From Musa acuminata AAA Group (taxonomy: Eukaryota > Streptophyta > Magnoliopsida > Zingiberales > Musaceae), in NCBI RefSeq assembly GCF_036884655.1, contig NC_088349.1:44296501-44360500 (forward strand): a stretch of DNA of 64,000 bases. The letters are read 5' to 3'. The translations under genes and the position numbers were made by a program. Of the stretch, positions 24,299 through 35,417 are shown one piece after another. Numbering within the stretch: the first letter of the stretch is position 1; every line of letters starts with the position of its first letter. The notes beneath the pieces were generated by a model. That model saw only the letters and a program-made list of their open reading frames with translations, was not told the origin of the DNA and did not search any database.

Positions 24299-27214
24299 GG
24301 TGACATACTTGATATTAAATGACTCTCATAAGACTTCATGACATGATCTCAAAGAAACTCCTTCCTCAACATCATCGCACATGGTCATCATGGTAGCAGT
24401 GTTCAGCACTGTGATGCGAATCCTTGTCAGTATTTCTTATGAAAAATAAATGATAAAGGGTGGAAGAGACAAGCGGTCAGAATTATATATTTTGATAGAT
24501 GGTGGCATAAAAATTGATCCAAAATTGTGCTATGTTAGATGTGGATGGTTACATGTAATCACCTTATATCATATACAACTGAAGGCAAGGTTAAATGCAT
24601 CACAAGGTTGAGAGCAGTTCTATTTGAAGAGATCACTCAAGAATATGCTCCTAATTCAGACTAAAAGGGATGACTCCCCCATTCATGCTCAAAAGTCTTT
24701 GACTGATCTTCTGAGATGAGTCCCATTAATTAGTTCTTGGGACTATTGAAAGAAAAATGTAACAAATGGAAAGTGGCAAACCAGTGGCACTTTCATCATC
24801 GTCAAACATGGAAGGCACTGTCTGTTGAAAAGTAATGATCATGAATGAGGACATCCTCAATCCAAGGAATGTAAGATAGATAGAACTTGGTTATGCAATT
24901 ATTGCAGATGTCTTGCCTTTTGTGACCTCTGCAAACTTGTACTTGAGTTGTTGTCATCAAGCTCGGGGAATCTGAACTTGGTTTCTGAACATTTAGCTCA
25001 TATGAAGTCTCTCCAGTTAGCTTGTAACCCATGAGAAAGAGAGGAGAAAAGGCAGTCCCAATAGCTGGTGTTGGCTTAGCTCAGCTGGAGCCCTACAAGT
25101 TATAATGAAGCCAATAAGGGGAGAGAGAGAGAGAGAGAGATTGCAAGGCTTCTGAAATGGAGATCGCCATCAACCATTGCTTCAGCAGTAGCTACGTGCC
25201 GAGTGCTGCTTTCTACTACATGTTTTGCGAGTTGAATCTGCTGCACACTGAATGCAGTGGTGTAACTTCGTGTCGCCTAATCATTGTCTTCCTCCACTTG
25301 TTCTGATAAGAACAATGATTGGAGAAGGAAGAGAGAGAGAGAGAGAGAGAGAGTAAATGTCGTCGTTGTTCACTGTTGCCCACCACATGTTCTGAAAAGA
25401 TCAATCGATGATGGAAGAGAGGAAGAGAGATGAGTGGATGTGGTCAGTGTTCTGCATGCCACATCATTGTCATATATGAAACCTGTGTTGGGGTGGGCAG
25501 CTTTAGTTATCTTCTTAATTGAAAATAGATTGCTCAATGGTAAATTACTTAAAAGAATAAAAACTTTATATTAGAAAATAATTTTCAAAAAAAATTAATG
25601 GCTAGTTGCTTTATAGATGTCTCATGCACCTCAAGTTTTAGCATATAAGTTAATAAATACTTTTACGTTCTTCTAGAGCTTTCTAGACTATTAAAAATAT
25701 ACATCATCTCTTATGGAATCATGTCATAATATATTAAAAAGATGTTGGGTTTGAATTGTAGTTAATTTAAGAGAGAATATTCTTCGTTATATTTTATTAT
25801 TCTTTCCCAAAAGAGATTGAATTTTTTGAACCAAATAAGTCTTATGATCGCTATTTTTGAATTTTCATTTATTTCATTAACTTTTTTTTTTGACTTATTA
25901 ATAGAAAAATAAAAGAAAAGGAAAAATATTCCTTTACCGAGAGAGATCTTATTGTTTTATTGATCCCCGGTTCTATCTGCAAGCACACAGCATGGCCGGA
26001 AAAGTCCCTACTTCAGTCAACTTCCATTGGATTCAATAAGTTGGGGTTAGGTGATGCTGGAAGTGTGATGTATCAAAGGACCAGCCAACAGATGCGATTG
26101 CGAATACCTCTAAACATGGTTTCTCGTTTAGCCTGCAATCAAACAATTACAATCCTCTCTAAAGAAAATATAATGACAGCATTCAGTTTGGGATTATGAT
26201 GGATTAACGACTGTAAAAATAGAGGTTTAGATGCATCATACAAAGAAAACTTTCTGATTCCATTTCTAATGTCGATGCTGTCATGGCCACCCACCTTGTG
26301 TTAGAAACTGTGGCTGCCGTATGTGAAGCTGAAGATGATGAACAGTATTGGATAGAGAAAGCTGTAGTATATATGTGAAGCCGAAAACATCACTAGGATA
26401 GTTGTTGGGAGTAGCTAATGACCAGTAGCTTGAAGGAACCCATGAAAACTGACATTTGGGAAAGAGGATGATGGTATAGACTGGATTGTGATGGGTAGGG
26501 ACTTGGATTCTTAATCAGGATCTCTAATGCCTTATGGTGGAGTTGGGTTCTTAATAAGGAACTCCGATTGCAGGTGGAAATTAATGCATCCAGCGTACTT
26601 GAGATGTGCTAAACAATTGCGAGCCCCATCAAGCTGTTCTACAATATTATTCTTACTCGTATCATCTATGACGCTAACAAAGAGGTCAATCGCAATGCTA
26701 CTAGTGCTAGAGATCCACCTTTTTTGTGGCAGAGAGTGATGCCAACTCCTCCTCGTAATTTTGTATCCTTCGATGCAGAGGGTGTTTTTTATGTATCTTT
26801 TTCTTTGAATAACAAAACTATCGACTTGATTTAACGTCGACAGTGCAAGTTGTGACTGCAAGGAACAATCTGAAGCTGAAACTGGCAGTAAGAATAGCCA
26901 CTGAAGAAGTGTTGGATGGATGGTTGACCATTTTATGCAGGATGTGATGAATACAAGAAGGTCATAATACCGACAAGAAGCCACATTGCTTCGGGAGAGA
27001 GGAACGTAGTGAATAGCCAGCCAGCCAGCCACCGAGCAGGACATGAGAGAGAGAAACCTTATCCGGGATAAGATGGCTACTTAAACGGAGGACATGGGTT
27101 CTGCACTACACATATGGTGGGTCATGGAAACAGGAGCTCGGAATGCGCAAGGAATGACAAATGGTGCAATGCATCTTTCCGCTTGATTTAACTGTCGTTC
27201 CATCACAAGGAACG

Positions 27215-27263
27215 AGGAGTGATTAATCTTTGGCTTTGTTTCAAGCAAAGATTAATCACTCCT
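27215..27263. repeat. Perfect 18-bp inverted repeat (hairpin)
   Basis: AGGAGTGATTAATCTTTG at 27215-27232 is exactly complementary in reverse to 27246-27263, with a 13-base loop. A partial third copy 'agtgattaatct' follows at 27272-27283. It lies about 340 bp upstream of the putative GT47 promoter. Function unknown; it could be a small foldback element or a regulatory palindrome. Confidence 0.9.
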
Positions 27264-27601
27264 TCTTAAGTAAGTGATTAATCTATAAATTTCTTCCTTG
27301 AGTGTCCAGAAAGGTTAGGTTTTATCTGGTGAACAGTTGTAAGAGGAAGGAAGTCAAAGAACACCAAATAAAATTAATGCCCTACTTCCTCGAGGCTATC
27401 CAATTAATAATGCCCACAGCTTAACCACCCACTCTTGTCTCGAGAACAAAGCCTCACTTGCTTCGGAGAGACAAGATCCAGAAAAGCTTCTCTCACCTAA
27501 ATGCGCAGTGTCATTATACAACTGTAGCACAAAGTAATACACTAACTAGTTTATGAACGTATGGGTCAAAACCCTTTTGCTTTTGCCCACCCTCTACTCC
27601 A

Positions 27602-27608
27602 CTATAAG
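27602..27608 (+). promoter_or_regulatory. Likely TATA box of the GT47 gene
   Basis: CTATAAG in the context 'ccactataagaaag', about 140 bp before the chosen ATG. It is the only TATA-like site well placed in the 200 bp upstream. Inferred from position and sequence only. Confidence 0.4.
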
Positions 27609-27747
27609 AAAGAAACCAAAGTTGGCCTGTGCTGTCCCCCGTCGCAAAGTCTAAGCACACATCGCTCGTCGCCTCCGCTGCTCCTCGTCTCCTCTCTCGA
27701 CCGTTCTCCAATTGAACGCAAAAAGGAGCTTCCGTTTGTGCATCTTA

Positions 27748-29211
27748 ATGTCTTCCATGGCCAAAGACAAGGAGAAATCCTTCTTGCTTTTCTCTTCCTC
27801 TTTCTCTTATAGAGAGGTCAAGCCTTCTTCTCTCCTCCGTCGCTTCCGCTTCGTCGTCTTTGTCGTCCTCTGCTACGTCCTGTGGCTTCGCCTCTTGTTC
27901 TTCACCTTCCCACCAGAGTCCTCCTCTTCCTCCGAGCGCTCCGTCGCAGGCGGCCACCGCCACTGCCGGCTCAGCCGCTCGCTGGACGCTTGCCACCCCG
28001 ACATTGCGCCCTTTTACATACACAGTATCCATCCCCGGTTCAACGCCGCCCTCATGCAGCGCTGCCTCGCCCGCCCCGCTTCCTGCGACGTGTGCCCCCA
28101 CGTCGGCCATCGCGGACTTGGCCGGCCCCTCCTCCGCCTCCCTCTCCGCGCCGACGATGTGGTGGGCACGTCGTGGTACGCCACCCACCCGCTGGCCGCC
28201 GAGATGCTGTTCCACCATCGCGCCGAGCGGCACCCCTGCCGCACCACTGACCCCGAGGCGGCGCTCCTGTTCTACGTCCCGTTCTACGCCGGCCTCCATG
28301 CCGCCGCCAACTTCCGGCAGAAGAATCACACCCGCGGCGACGCCCTCGCGGTCGACCTCGCCGCACACCTCTCCTCCCTCCCCTCTTTCCGCCGCCACGG
28401 CGGCCGCGACCACTTCCTCACCCTCGGCCACGCCTCCTGGAACTTCATGCGCTCCCCGGCGTACCCGGACCTCGGCACCAACCGCCTCCTCCTCCTACCG
28501 GAGGTCGCCAACATGACGGTCCTCACGGTGGAGCGCCACCCATGGGAGGGCCACAACCAGTTCGGCATCCCGTACCCCTCCTACTTCCACCCGCGCACCG
28601 CGGCGGAGGTGGTGGAGTGGCAGGCAGAGCTCCGTCGGTTCAGGCGGACGCACCTGTCGGCGTTCGTCGGCGGCCTGCGATCCGACGAGGACAAGGGCTC
28701 GGTGCGGTCCACCATCATGAACCAGTGCTGGAAATCGAGCCAGTGCATCCCGGTCGATTGCGAAGCGGCTCGGCACGAGTGTGGCGACCCCGACCGAGTC
28801 CTCGACGTGATGCGCCGGGCCGAGTTCTGCCTGCAGCCGCCCGGCGAGTCGTTCACCCGGCGGTCCACCTTCGACGCGGTCCTCGCGGGGTGCATCCCAG
28901 TGTTCTTCTCAGAGCACGCGGCCTACACGCAGTACGAGTGGTATTTGCCAGGCCGACCTGAGAACTGGTCGGTTCTGCTCCAACGGGACCGATGGGACCG
29001 GGTGGAGGAAGAATTGGCCCGGATCCCGAGAGCCGAGGTGGAGAGGATGAGGGAGACGGTGATAGCGCTGATTCCGAGGATGACCTACGCCCACCCGGAG
29101 GCGAACCGAAGTGAGCTCGGGTTCCATGACGCGGTCGATGTTGCGCTGGTTGGCCTCACCAAACGGATTCGAGCCTCTCTACGACGAGAGGGTGGTGTGA
29201 AAGCTACGTAA
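27748..29211 (+). CDS. GT47 exostosin-family glycosyltransferase, xyloglucan galactosyltransferase XLT2/MUR3-like
   Basis: An intronless frame of 487 residues starting MSSMAKDKEK; the ATG at 27757 (context ccATGGcc) would shorten it by three. Residues about 35-54 (RFVVFVVLCYVLWLRLLFFT) form a type II membrane anchor after a basic stretch, as in Golgi glycosyltransferases. The lumenal part has DDVVGTSWYATHPLAAEMLF, LLFYVPFYAGL, and the GT47 signature FCLQPPGESFTRRSTFDAVL followed by AGCIPVFF. Four N-glycosylation sequons are present (NHT, NMT, NWS, NRS). Plant GT47 clade A enzymes of this layout add galactose, or a related sugar, to the xylose side chains of xyloglucan, which fits lack of introns and length. 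The exact donor and linkage position cannot be read from sequence. GC content is very high in the first half, as in many monocot genes, and long antisense frames are shadows of it. Confidence 0.88.
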   Translation: MSSMAKDKEKSFLLFSSSFSYREVKPSSLLRRFRFVVFVVLCYVLWLRLLFFTFPPESSSSSERSVAGGHRHCRLSRSLDACHPDIAPFYIHSIHPRFNAALMQRCLARPASCDVCPHVGHRGLGRPLLRLPLRADDVVGTSWYATHPLAAEMLFHHRAERHPCRTTDPEAALLFYVPFYAGLHAAANFRQKNHTRGDALAVDLAAHLSSLPSFRRHGGRDHFLTLGHASWNFMRSPAYPDLGTNRLLLLPEVANMTVLTVERHPWEGHNQFGIPYPSYFHPRTAAEVVEWQAELRRFRRTHLSAFVGGLRSDEDKGSVRSTIMNQCWKSSQCIPVDCEAARHECGDPDRVLDVMRRAEFCLQPPGESFTRRSTFDAVLAGCIPVFFSEHAAYTQYEWYLPGRPENWSVLLQRDRWDRVEEELARIPRAEVERMRETVIALIPRMTYAHPEANRSELGFHDAVDVALVGLTKRIRASLRREGGVKAT

Positions 29212-29604
29212 GTATAATGATTGATGGTGTCGATTCAACAGTCAAATGGTGGTGAATGCACGCTCATCAATGTGGACTGTTGGTTGCTGCTGATGGAGGG
29301 GCTCTGAGACTTACGAGGAATCAGGAAAAGTGCAAGTTGGTATGCCCGCTTCCGTTTTCCACCTACAATTGAAGATGGTGTTCCTTCTTAATATGAGAAA
29401 GAAAACCACTTGATCGATTGCTTGTACACAACGAAACAAGAATTGTTTTCTCAGATCGAAGGAGATGACTTGTTCTACAAGAAAAATATCATGAATTGCT
29501 CGGTATGATAAAAGGAGGTTGTGCTGTTTCTCTTTGAAGACATTGCTATCAATCACGAGAAGAGCGCAGGAATCCAACACGAATCATGTTTGTTTATCTT
29601 GTAT

Positions 29605-29950
29605 CAGCTACCCACATCTTGCAATGCTAAGTCTGAGAGCACACAAAGAAGCAGCTACCCACATCTTGCAATGCTAAGTCATTATTGCAAGTGAGATCTT
29701 GCAATGCCAAGTCATTATTGCAAGTGAGAGCACACAAAGAAGCAGCTACCCACATCTTGCAATGCTAAGTCAATCACATAGTGTTTATTGCAAATGAGAG
29801 CACACAAAGAAGCAGCTACCCACATCTTGCAATGCTAAGTCAATCACACAGTGTTTATTGCAAATGAGAGCACACAAAGAAGCAGCTACCCACATCTTGC
29901 AATGCTAAGTCAATCACATGGTGTTTATTACAAATGAGAGCACACAAGGA
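29605..29950 (+). repeat. Minisatellite downstream of GT47, 70-bp main unit
   Basis: Units starting 'agcagctacccacatcttgc' lie at 29741, 29811 and 29881 with an exact 70-bp spacing. Two shorter versions precede them (about 29605 and 29650). Each contains 'aatgctaagtcaatcaca' and 'gagagcacacaaag'. It begins about 390 bp past the stop codon and may overlap the transcript's 3' end or flank. Confidence 0.9.
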
Positions 29951-30249
29951 AGGTTTATGAGCTATTGCAGCAACTAAATAAAGCACATAAAGTAATATGG
30001 ACAAAGTTGGTAACACAATTGGTGCCTTAAATTGTCAGATATAAGCAAGACAAACATTTTCATTGCAGAATACTTCAGGCATCTAACGTATCTTTTTAAG
30101 CAAATGTGAGAAAATAGTGTGATTGACGTGAAAAAATAAGCATGCCTAGATCTAGGTCACTTCAAGTACAATAACCTCAAAAAGGTTTTTTTTTTAAGTT
30201 ATACTAATTAATTGGTGTTATAAAAATTAAGGTGTTGAAGACCTTGAGT

Positions 30250-33200
30250 TGAAATGAGAGGTGGCCTACACCCTAGAAAAGCAGTATGAACATGGATTGC
30301 AAAGTTAAGTGTTCTATTAAAATAGTTGAAAATGATTTTGATGTTATGAAAGATCTCGTGGGAGGAGGAGACGTAATTGACAAGTTGGATAGAGTTCGTC
30401 TAAATTTCTAAGGAGGGCAAGTTATGCTAAAGTGATCAGTAAAATCCTTTACGTAAAGCTAACGTTTCAACCATCAAGGTAGAGGAGGTCATACATGGAA
30501 CTCCTTGCTCAAGTATAATCCTTCCTTCGATGATCTTGATAACAAACTCACCACCTGTAAAACTATAATAAGGGTCAAAAGATCTATTGTATTCAAGTCA
30601 CAATGAAAAGGATACTCCCAGTGGTATAAGGTGTGGATCTATTACGTCATTTCCCTCACGACACAACAAAGCTACATATCCAAATAGTGGTTGCAAAAGT
30701 GATAGTTATTATAGTTTAACAAAAGTTTCTAAAGATAATTTATAATAAATCTATGGATCCAAATATCCTTAAAGTGTCTAAGGTTAAAGCCCTCTCTTGG
30801 CCAATAACTATTATTCGAATCATTGAAGAAAAGAAAAGAAAAAAAATAAACATACGTTCTCTAACCAATCGGATTCCAAAAGGAGAAATAAACTTGTATT
30901 AAAAAAGAAAATACATAAAGAATTATTAAATAAGTGACAAATAGAGCAAAGCTTATATTAACAGTGTAGAATTTTGTCAAACAAATAGCTATATGGAGGC
31001 AATTTCACAAAAATTTTTAGGTAAAGATTTTGATTTTTGGGGCCACCACAAGCTATCACATTGCCTTCCAACTACTCCAAGTTCTATCCTCATATTGTTT
31101 ACTAGTCTTTACTTACTTATAAAAATTACTTGTAATTAGAGAGCATTTAGGGGAAAGGGTTCAAACCCAAGCATCATCACCGAGAACATGTGACACATAG
31201 ATGCTAAAAATATAGAATACAAGGAGAGGGTGGAAAACCTCTTTGAGTTTTACCAAGTCTCATGATCTATCAGCAATAAGATTAGGATCAATATTTTCAA
31301 TAGTATTAATATTAAAGAATATAGGATAATAATTGATCGGATAGTTACAAATCCAAGGTTTAGTCTATGCTTTAATATGAGAGTCATTCCTAATGATTTT
31401 ATACAACCCACCCTTAGGTGATTTAGAAGATTAAATAACCCTTACCTAGTGTCGGAGATCCTAATGAATATGCTTAGCGATAAAAGTGACTTTGATTATT
31501 TTTATGTCATGAATGCCAAGACCACAATAATATTAAGATTAGTGATTATGTCCCGACTAATGAGTTTATATTTATTATAATCAGTATTATCATTCTAAAA
31601 AATATTTATTATAGCTTTACCCATATTATTAATGATTTTTTTATAGGTCAAAGAATTCATGAGTATGTACAAGAATAAAATTGATAATAGAGTTGATAAA
31701 TATAGCTTTACGAAAGAAGTTCTTTGTACTAACCTTTGATCTTTCTAAGGACCTTGTACACCATCCGACCTTGGTGGCGCTCTTGGATTCTAGTGTGAAA
31801 AATAAAAGTAGGAAGCTAAGGGATAGGTCAAGATCTCTCATTGATACTAAATAGATTGTATATTCTATATTTCATAGGGGAGAACAATATCTACGAAAAT
31901 AGATATTAGATTTACTAAGGTTAAGGGCAAAAAGAACACAGTTGAAGGTTTTAGGATTAACCCTAAAGAAAATTATCACATCATCATCAAAAATAAGATA
32001 AGAAATCTTAATTCTTTTTTATGTTAAAGGGGGTAAATTTATTTAAGTTGATAAGGCCCATGAGAATAGAGTATAGGTTCTACTAGATCAATATATATAG
32101 ATAAAAAGATATTATGTTTCCTTGGCAGATAGTATAATATCAAGAGAACTAGTTAGAAGGTATCTAATTAATCAGGCAAATAAATATTGGGGAGGACAAG
32201 CAATCTAAAATTCAAGCTATGAAAGGGGGTGGAAAGTTTATTAGCTCCATAACCTTCAAATTAGTATTCTAAGAAATGCTATCAAAGGCCATTGATTTTG
32301 AAGATGATAAGAGGGGAGCTACCTTTAGAGTTGGCTATCGAGTGGGCCAACTTATTAGCAATCAAAGATAATATCATGAATGCAAATTGCTCCTATTGAA
32401 CAAGATGGTTGAGGTGGGTTCGAATTTGGTTGTCCAGAATCTTGGAAAGTAACTTGTAGATTATATTATACAATGTAATTGGCCAATCATCCATGAATTT
32501 TTTTAAGATTATCTATTTTAGGGATAAAGACTAAGAAAGTTCTACTCGAGCTCTTAGGAAGGCATTTGAAGTTTTAAAAGAAGTGGAAAGCATTCATGAT
32601 ATTATCTTTGAGAAGGTCCCAATATTTAATAAATAATTCTACATTGAAGCCACTAAGGTCAAAGCTCTTACTTTAGCCTATTTGCTTGAGAGAGGTACTA
32701 ATCTTTAAAAGAGAAAATGTTACACTCAAGAGGGCACTATCGATGTGATTTAAAATGTGAAGAGAGGGAATAAGATCCCAATTATTGGAAGTTTTGGAGC
32801 TCGAATAAGCCAACTAGTTCAAGTATCAACTAGAAAAATGAGAGCATATCTCATCTTTATTATGGTAGAGGTCCCCACTATCACGTTTTAAGATGTTAAT
32901 ATAATTTTTATGATTTTTTAGGGTGGCAACTTTGTGAAAAAAAATAGTGTTTTTATCCTTTTAGAGGTTTTATCCTCCATTTAATATGAAGTTACCTATT
33001 TAAGATAATAAATCGAGGCAAAAGAGATTAAAGTGCTTATTATGGTCAAGAATGCCCAAGGAGTCCTTAGTTTCAAGTTCAACATTTTTTTTTTTTTGTC
33101 TAGACTAGTCTTTTCCAAATTTTGACCATGCTTTTGGTGCCATTGGAAAATCAGGTGGTAATTGTGGGTTAGCCTATGGTGAAAGTCTATAAGAGGGTTA

Positions 33201-34010
33201 ATACCACTTATCCAAGAGAAAGCCACAATGCGACCAACTTCTTAGTAATCAGTCCAGTGTGATTTAAATAAAAAAAGTTTGACATGATTGTAAGCACATT
33301 TAAGAATGTTAGCTTAGATCAGTAATGGAGAATGATTAGAAGCAACACAAGTGAGGTATTGGACAAGGATAATATCAAATAAGAAAATCTAATGTTGGTT
33401 ACCGAGAGCATGATCAAGCCTAGCAGAGCGAGTGGAGCCAAATCGATTGTTACACCACATAAAACAATTATCATGAAATCTAATATCAATAAGACTAGCA
33501 TTAAAAATAAAATTTTGAAAGTCCAAAACAAAACTAGAGAGATAAAACAATCTCTATCTCTAAGGTTATCATTGGTAGAAAGAATTATGTTGAAGTCATT
33601 ACATAGAAACCGTGAAATTAAAATAGAGTTGAGTTCACAAAATAGATTTCAGAGAGATCAACGAACAAGGGCTGAAGTGCTGTCATAAATAATGAAAAAG
33701 AACAGTAGAGGTGTAGTTAGGTTCTCCATAATAAGATTAAGGGACTGATCATTTTTACTAATAGTTATAGCCTTGAATGAGGATCTCTAAGAAACTAGGA
33801 TTCCGCCAAGACAACCGACCACCGGGATGAAATCCCCGCACCAAGCCTTGCCCAACTTACAAAGGACGATATGATTATGTTCCTCATCTAAGCATGTTCA
33901 AGGAGAGAGAATGATGTTAGGTTGATGCATTTTCATTAGGCCTAGGAGCCATTCTTTTCCTTGATGCTTCAAGGCATCCCTCCAATTCCAGGAGAGAAGA
34001 ATCAATAGAT
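30250..34010 (-). pseudogene. LINE ORF2 remnant: endonuclease, reverse transcriptase, RNase H-like
   Basis: Minus-strand frames give LLGLMKMHQPNIILSP (about 33950), NHIVLCKLGKAWCGDFIP (about 33870-33815), then LIDLGFHDNCFMWCNN-like endonuclease wording (about 33480-33440) and the VASNHSP-type end (about 33345). The reverse transcriptase is recalled by LVFIPKIDN (about 32530) and later 'ISKILDNQIRTHLNHLVQ'-like and 'AFDSI'-like stretches (about 32440-32280). I did not see an intact FADD box. Near 31540-31490 a GLGIHD-like fragment fits the region after RT. Many stops and frameshifts are present. The protein would nick target DNA and copy the LINE RNA. This copy is long dead. Confidence 0.65.
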
Positions 34011-34779
34011 TAAGAAGAGGAGTGGTTGAGGGTCTCTACATTTGAAAATTCGACACTGGTATTAGGGTGCAATAGTTATTTCTTCTTGGATCGGAAGGAA
34101 GGAAGAAAGTGGGGAAGGAGTCGACTTTAGGGTTCTCCTCTTAACGTTTATCCCTTCTTTTTCCATAATCTTGACCCACCAAGACAATCTCATCAGTAAG
34201 TAGATTATCACCTTGCTTAAGCCTTCCTCTATAGCCTTGTGAAAAGCCTCTATCATCTTGTAAACTAGTGCATCAAAGAAAATAGGATTAGGTGCAAGAG
34301 GTGAGGGGGTCTGGACCATTTGAGGTTATAGCATGAGGAAGGGAGGCTTCGTCACATTATGCCAAAACCATAAAGGGATTTGAGATATGTAAAGGGGAGG
34401 GTATAGGCATCTTGATAGAGCCATGTGATGGGTTAAAGGAGGGCCAGGTTAACTGTCTTAATAATTTTTCTATCATCATCAGCAACGAAAAAATCAAGGT
34501 CTCTTGTTAGGAGATCTTATTTGCATGATTCAAGAGGATGGCAATGGTGGGATGATGTGAGAGAGGCAACATGCCATGTGTTTTAGGAGAGTAATCAGTG
34601 GGAAATGCTTTAGGGGAGGGGCTGCTTCAAGATGATATACGGGTTCTAGTTTACACATGCTCCTGCATTGAATCCATTGCATGAGGCTCTCAAAAACTAG
34701 TAGCCAAGGACAACTCCGAGATTGATATTTGTAAGGAGGGAGGTTTGGTAGGTAAAGCACAATGCTCCCATATTGGTTT

Positions 34780-35375
34780 TGACGGGGATATAAACAGGAA
34801 TAACCTTTGTATAGGAACAAATACTAGAAGACCAAAATACGTAGCGGAATAAAATGGAAACACAATCAAACAGAACACCAAGATATACATGGAAAACCCC
34901 TTCAATGTGAAGGGTAAAAACCATGGGGCAAACTAGAGATAATCCACTATGAGAATAATGAATATACAAATCTCAATCTCTTGCCCAAAACCCTAGCAAC
35001 AACCACAAGAGAATAACTGGGATACAAGGATCACGTCACTGCCCATAATATCTAAAACCTCCCAAGTAATCACAGCAAGAGCCTACTGTAGATTTGATCT
35101 AACCTGAGATGAGAACACTGCTAGATGATTGAGAACAGTCTCTTTGTGTTGTCCTTGTCTTCTTCCCTTTCTTTCTCTTCCTTTTCTGCCTTGTTCTCCT
35201 TCTTCTCTTTGGAATCTCGTGGCTACAAAGATCTGCCTCATTGCTGTCTTTTTATAGCTTTAATCTGCATCTAAAACGCAGCCACCACACTCCCTAATCT
35301 TAATTAGGGTTAGGTTAAGAGGGGGTGTGGGCTGATAAAGCCCACATGGGCTGAATATGGGCCATCAGCCCAACA
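34780..35375 (-). repeat. 3' LTR of young copia
   Basis: Begins TGACGGGGATATAAAC and ends ..CAGCCCAACA. It is 7 bp shorter than its partner and otherwise about 97 percent identical by hand comparison. Confidence 0.93.
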
Positions 35376-35417
35376 ACGTCCCCCTTCAGCCCATAAGGGA
35401 GGCTGTCCCATGACTCC

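Noticed and set aside
25076..25110. tRNA-like 'gcttagctcagctgg' start
   Set aside because: No anticodon stem, T-loop or acceptor pairing follows.
26532..27044. 170-residue minus-strand frame
   Set aside because: No domain, no conserved motif and ordinary composition; likely a chance frame in the spacer.
27745..28568. Long antisense and alternative-frame ORFs over the GT47 gene
   Set aside because: High GC removes stops; only the + frame carries the GT47 signature and membrane anchor.
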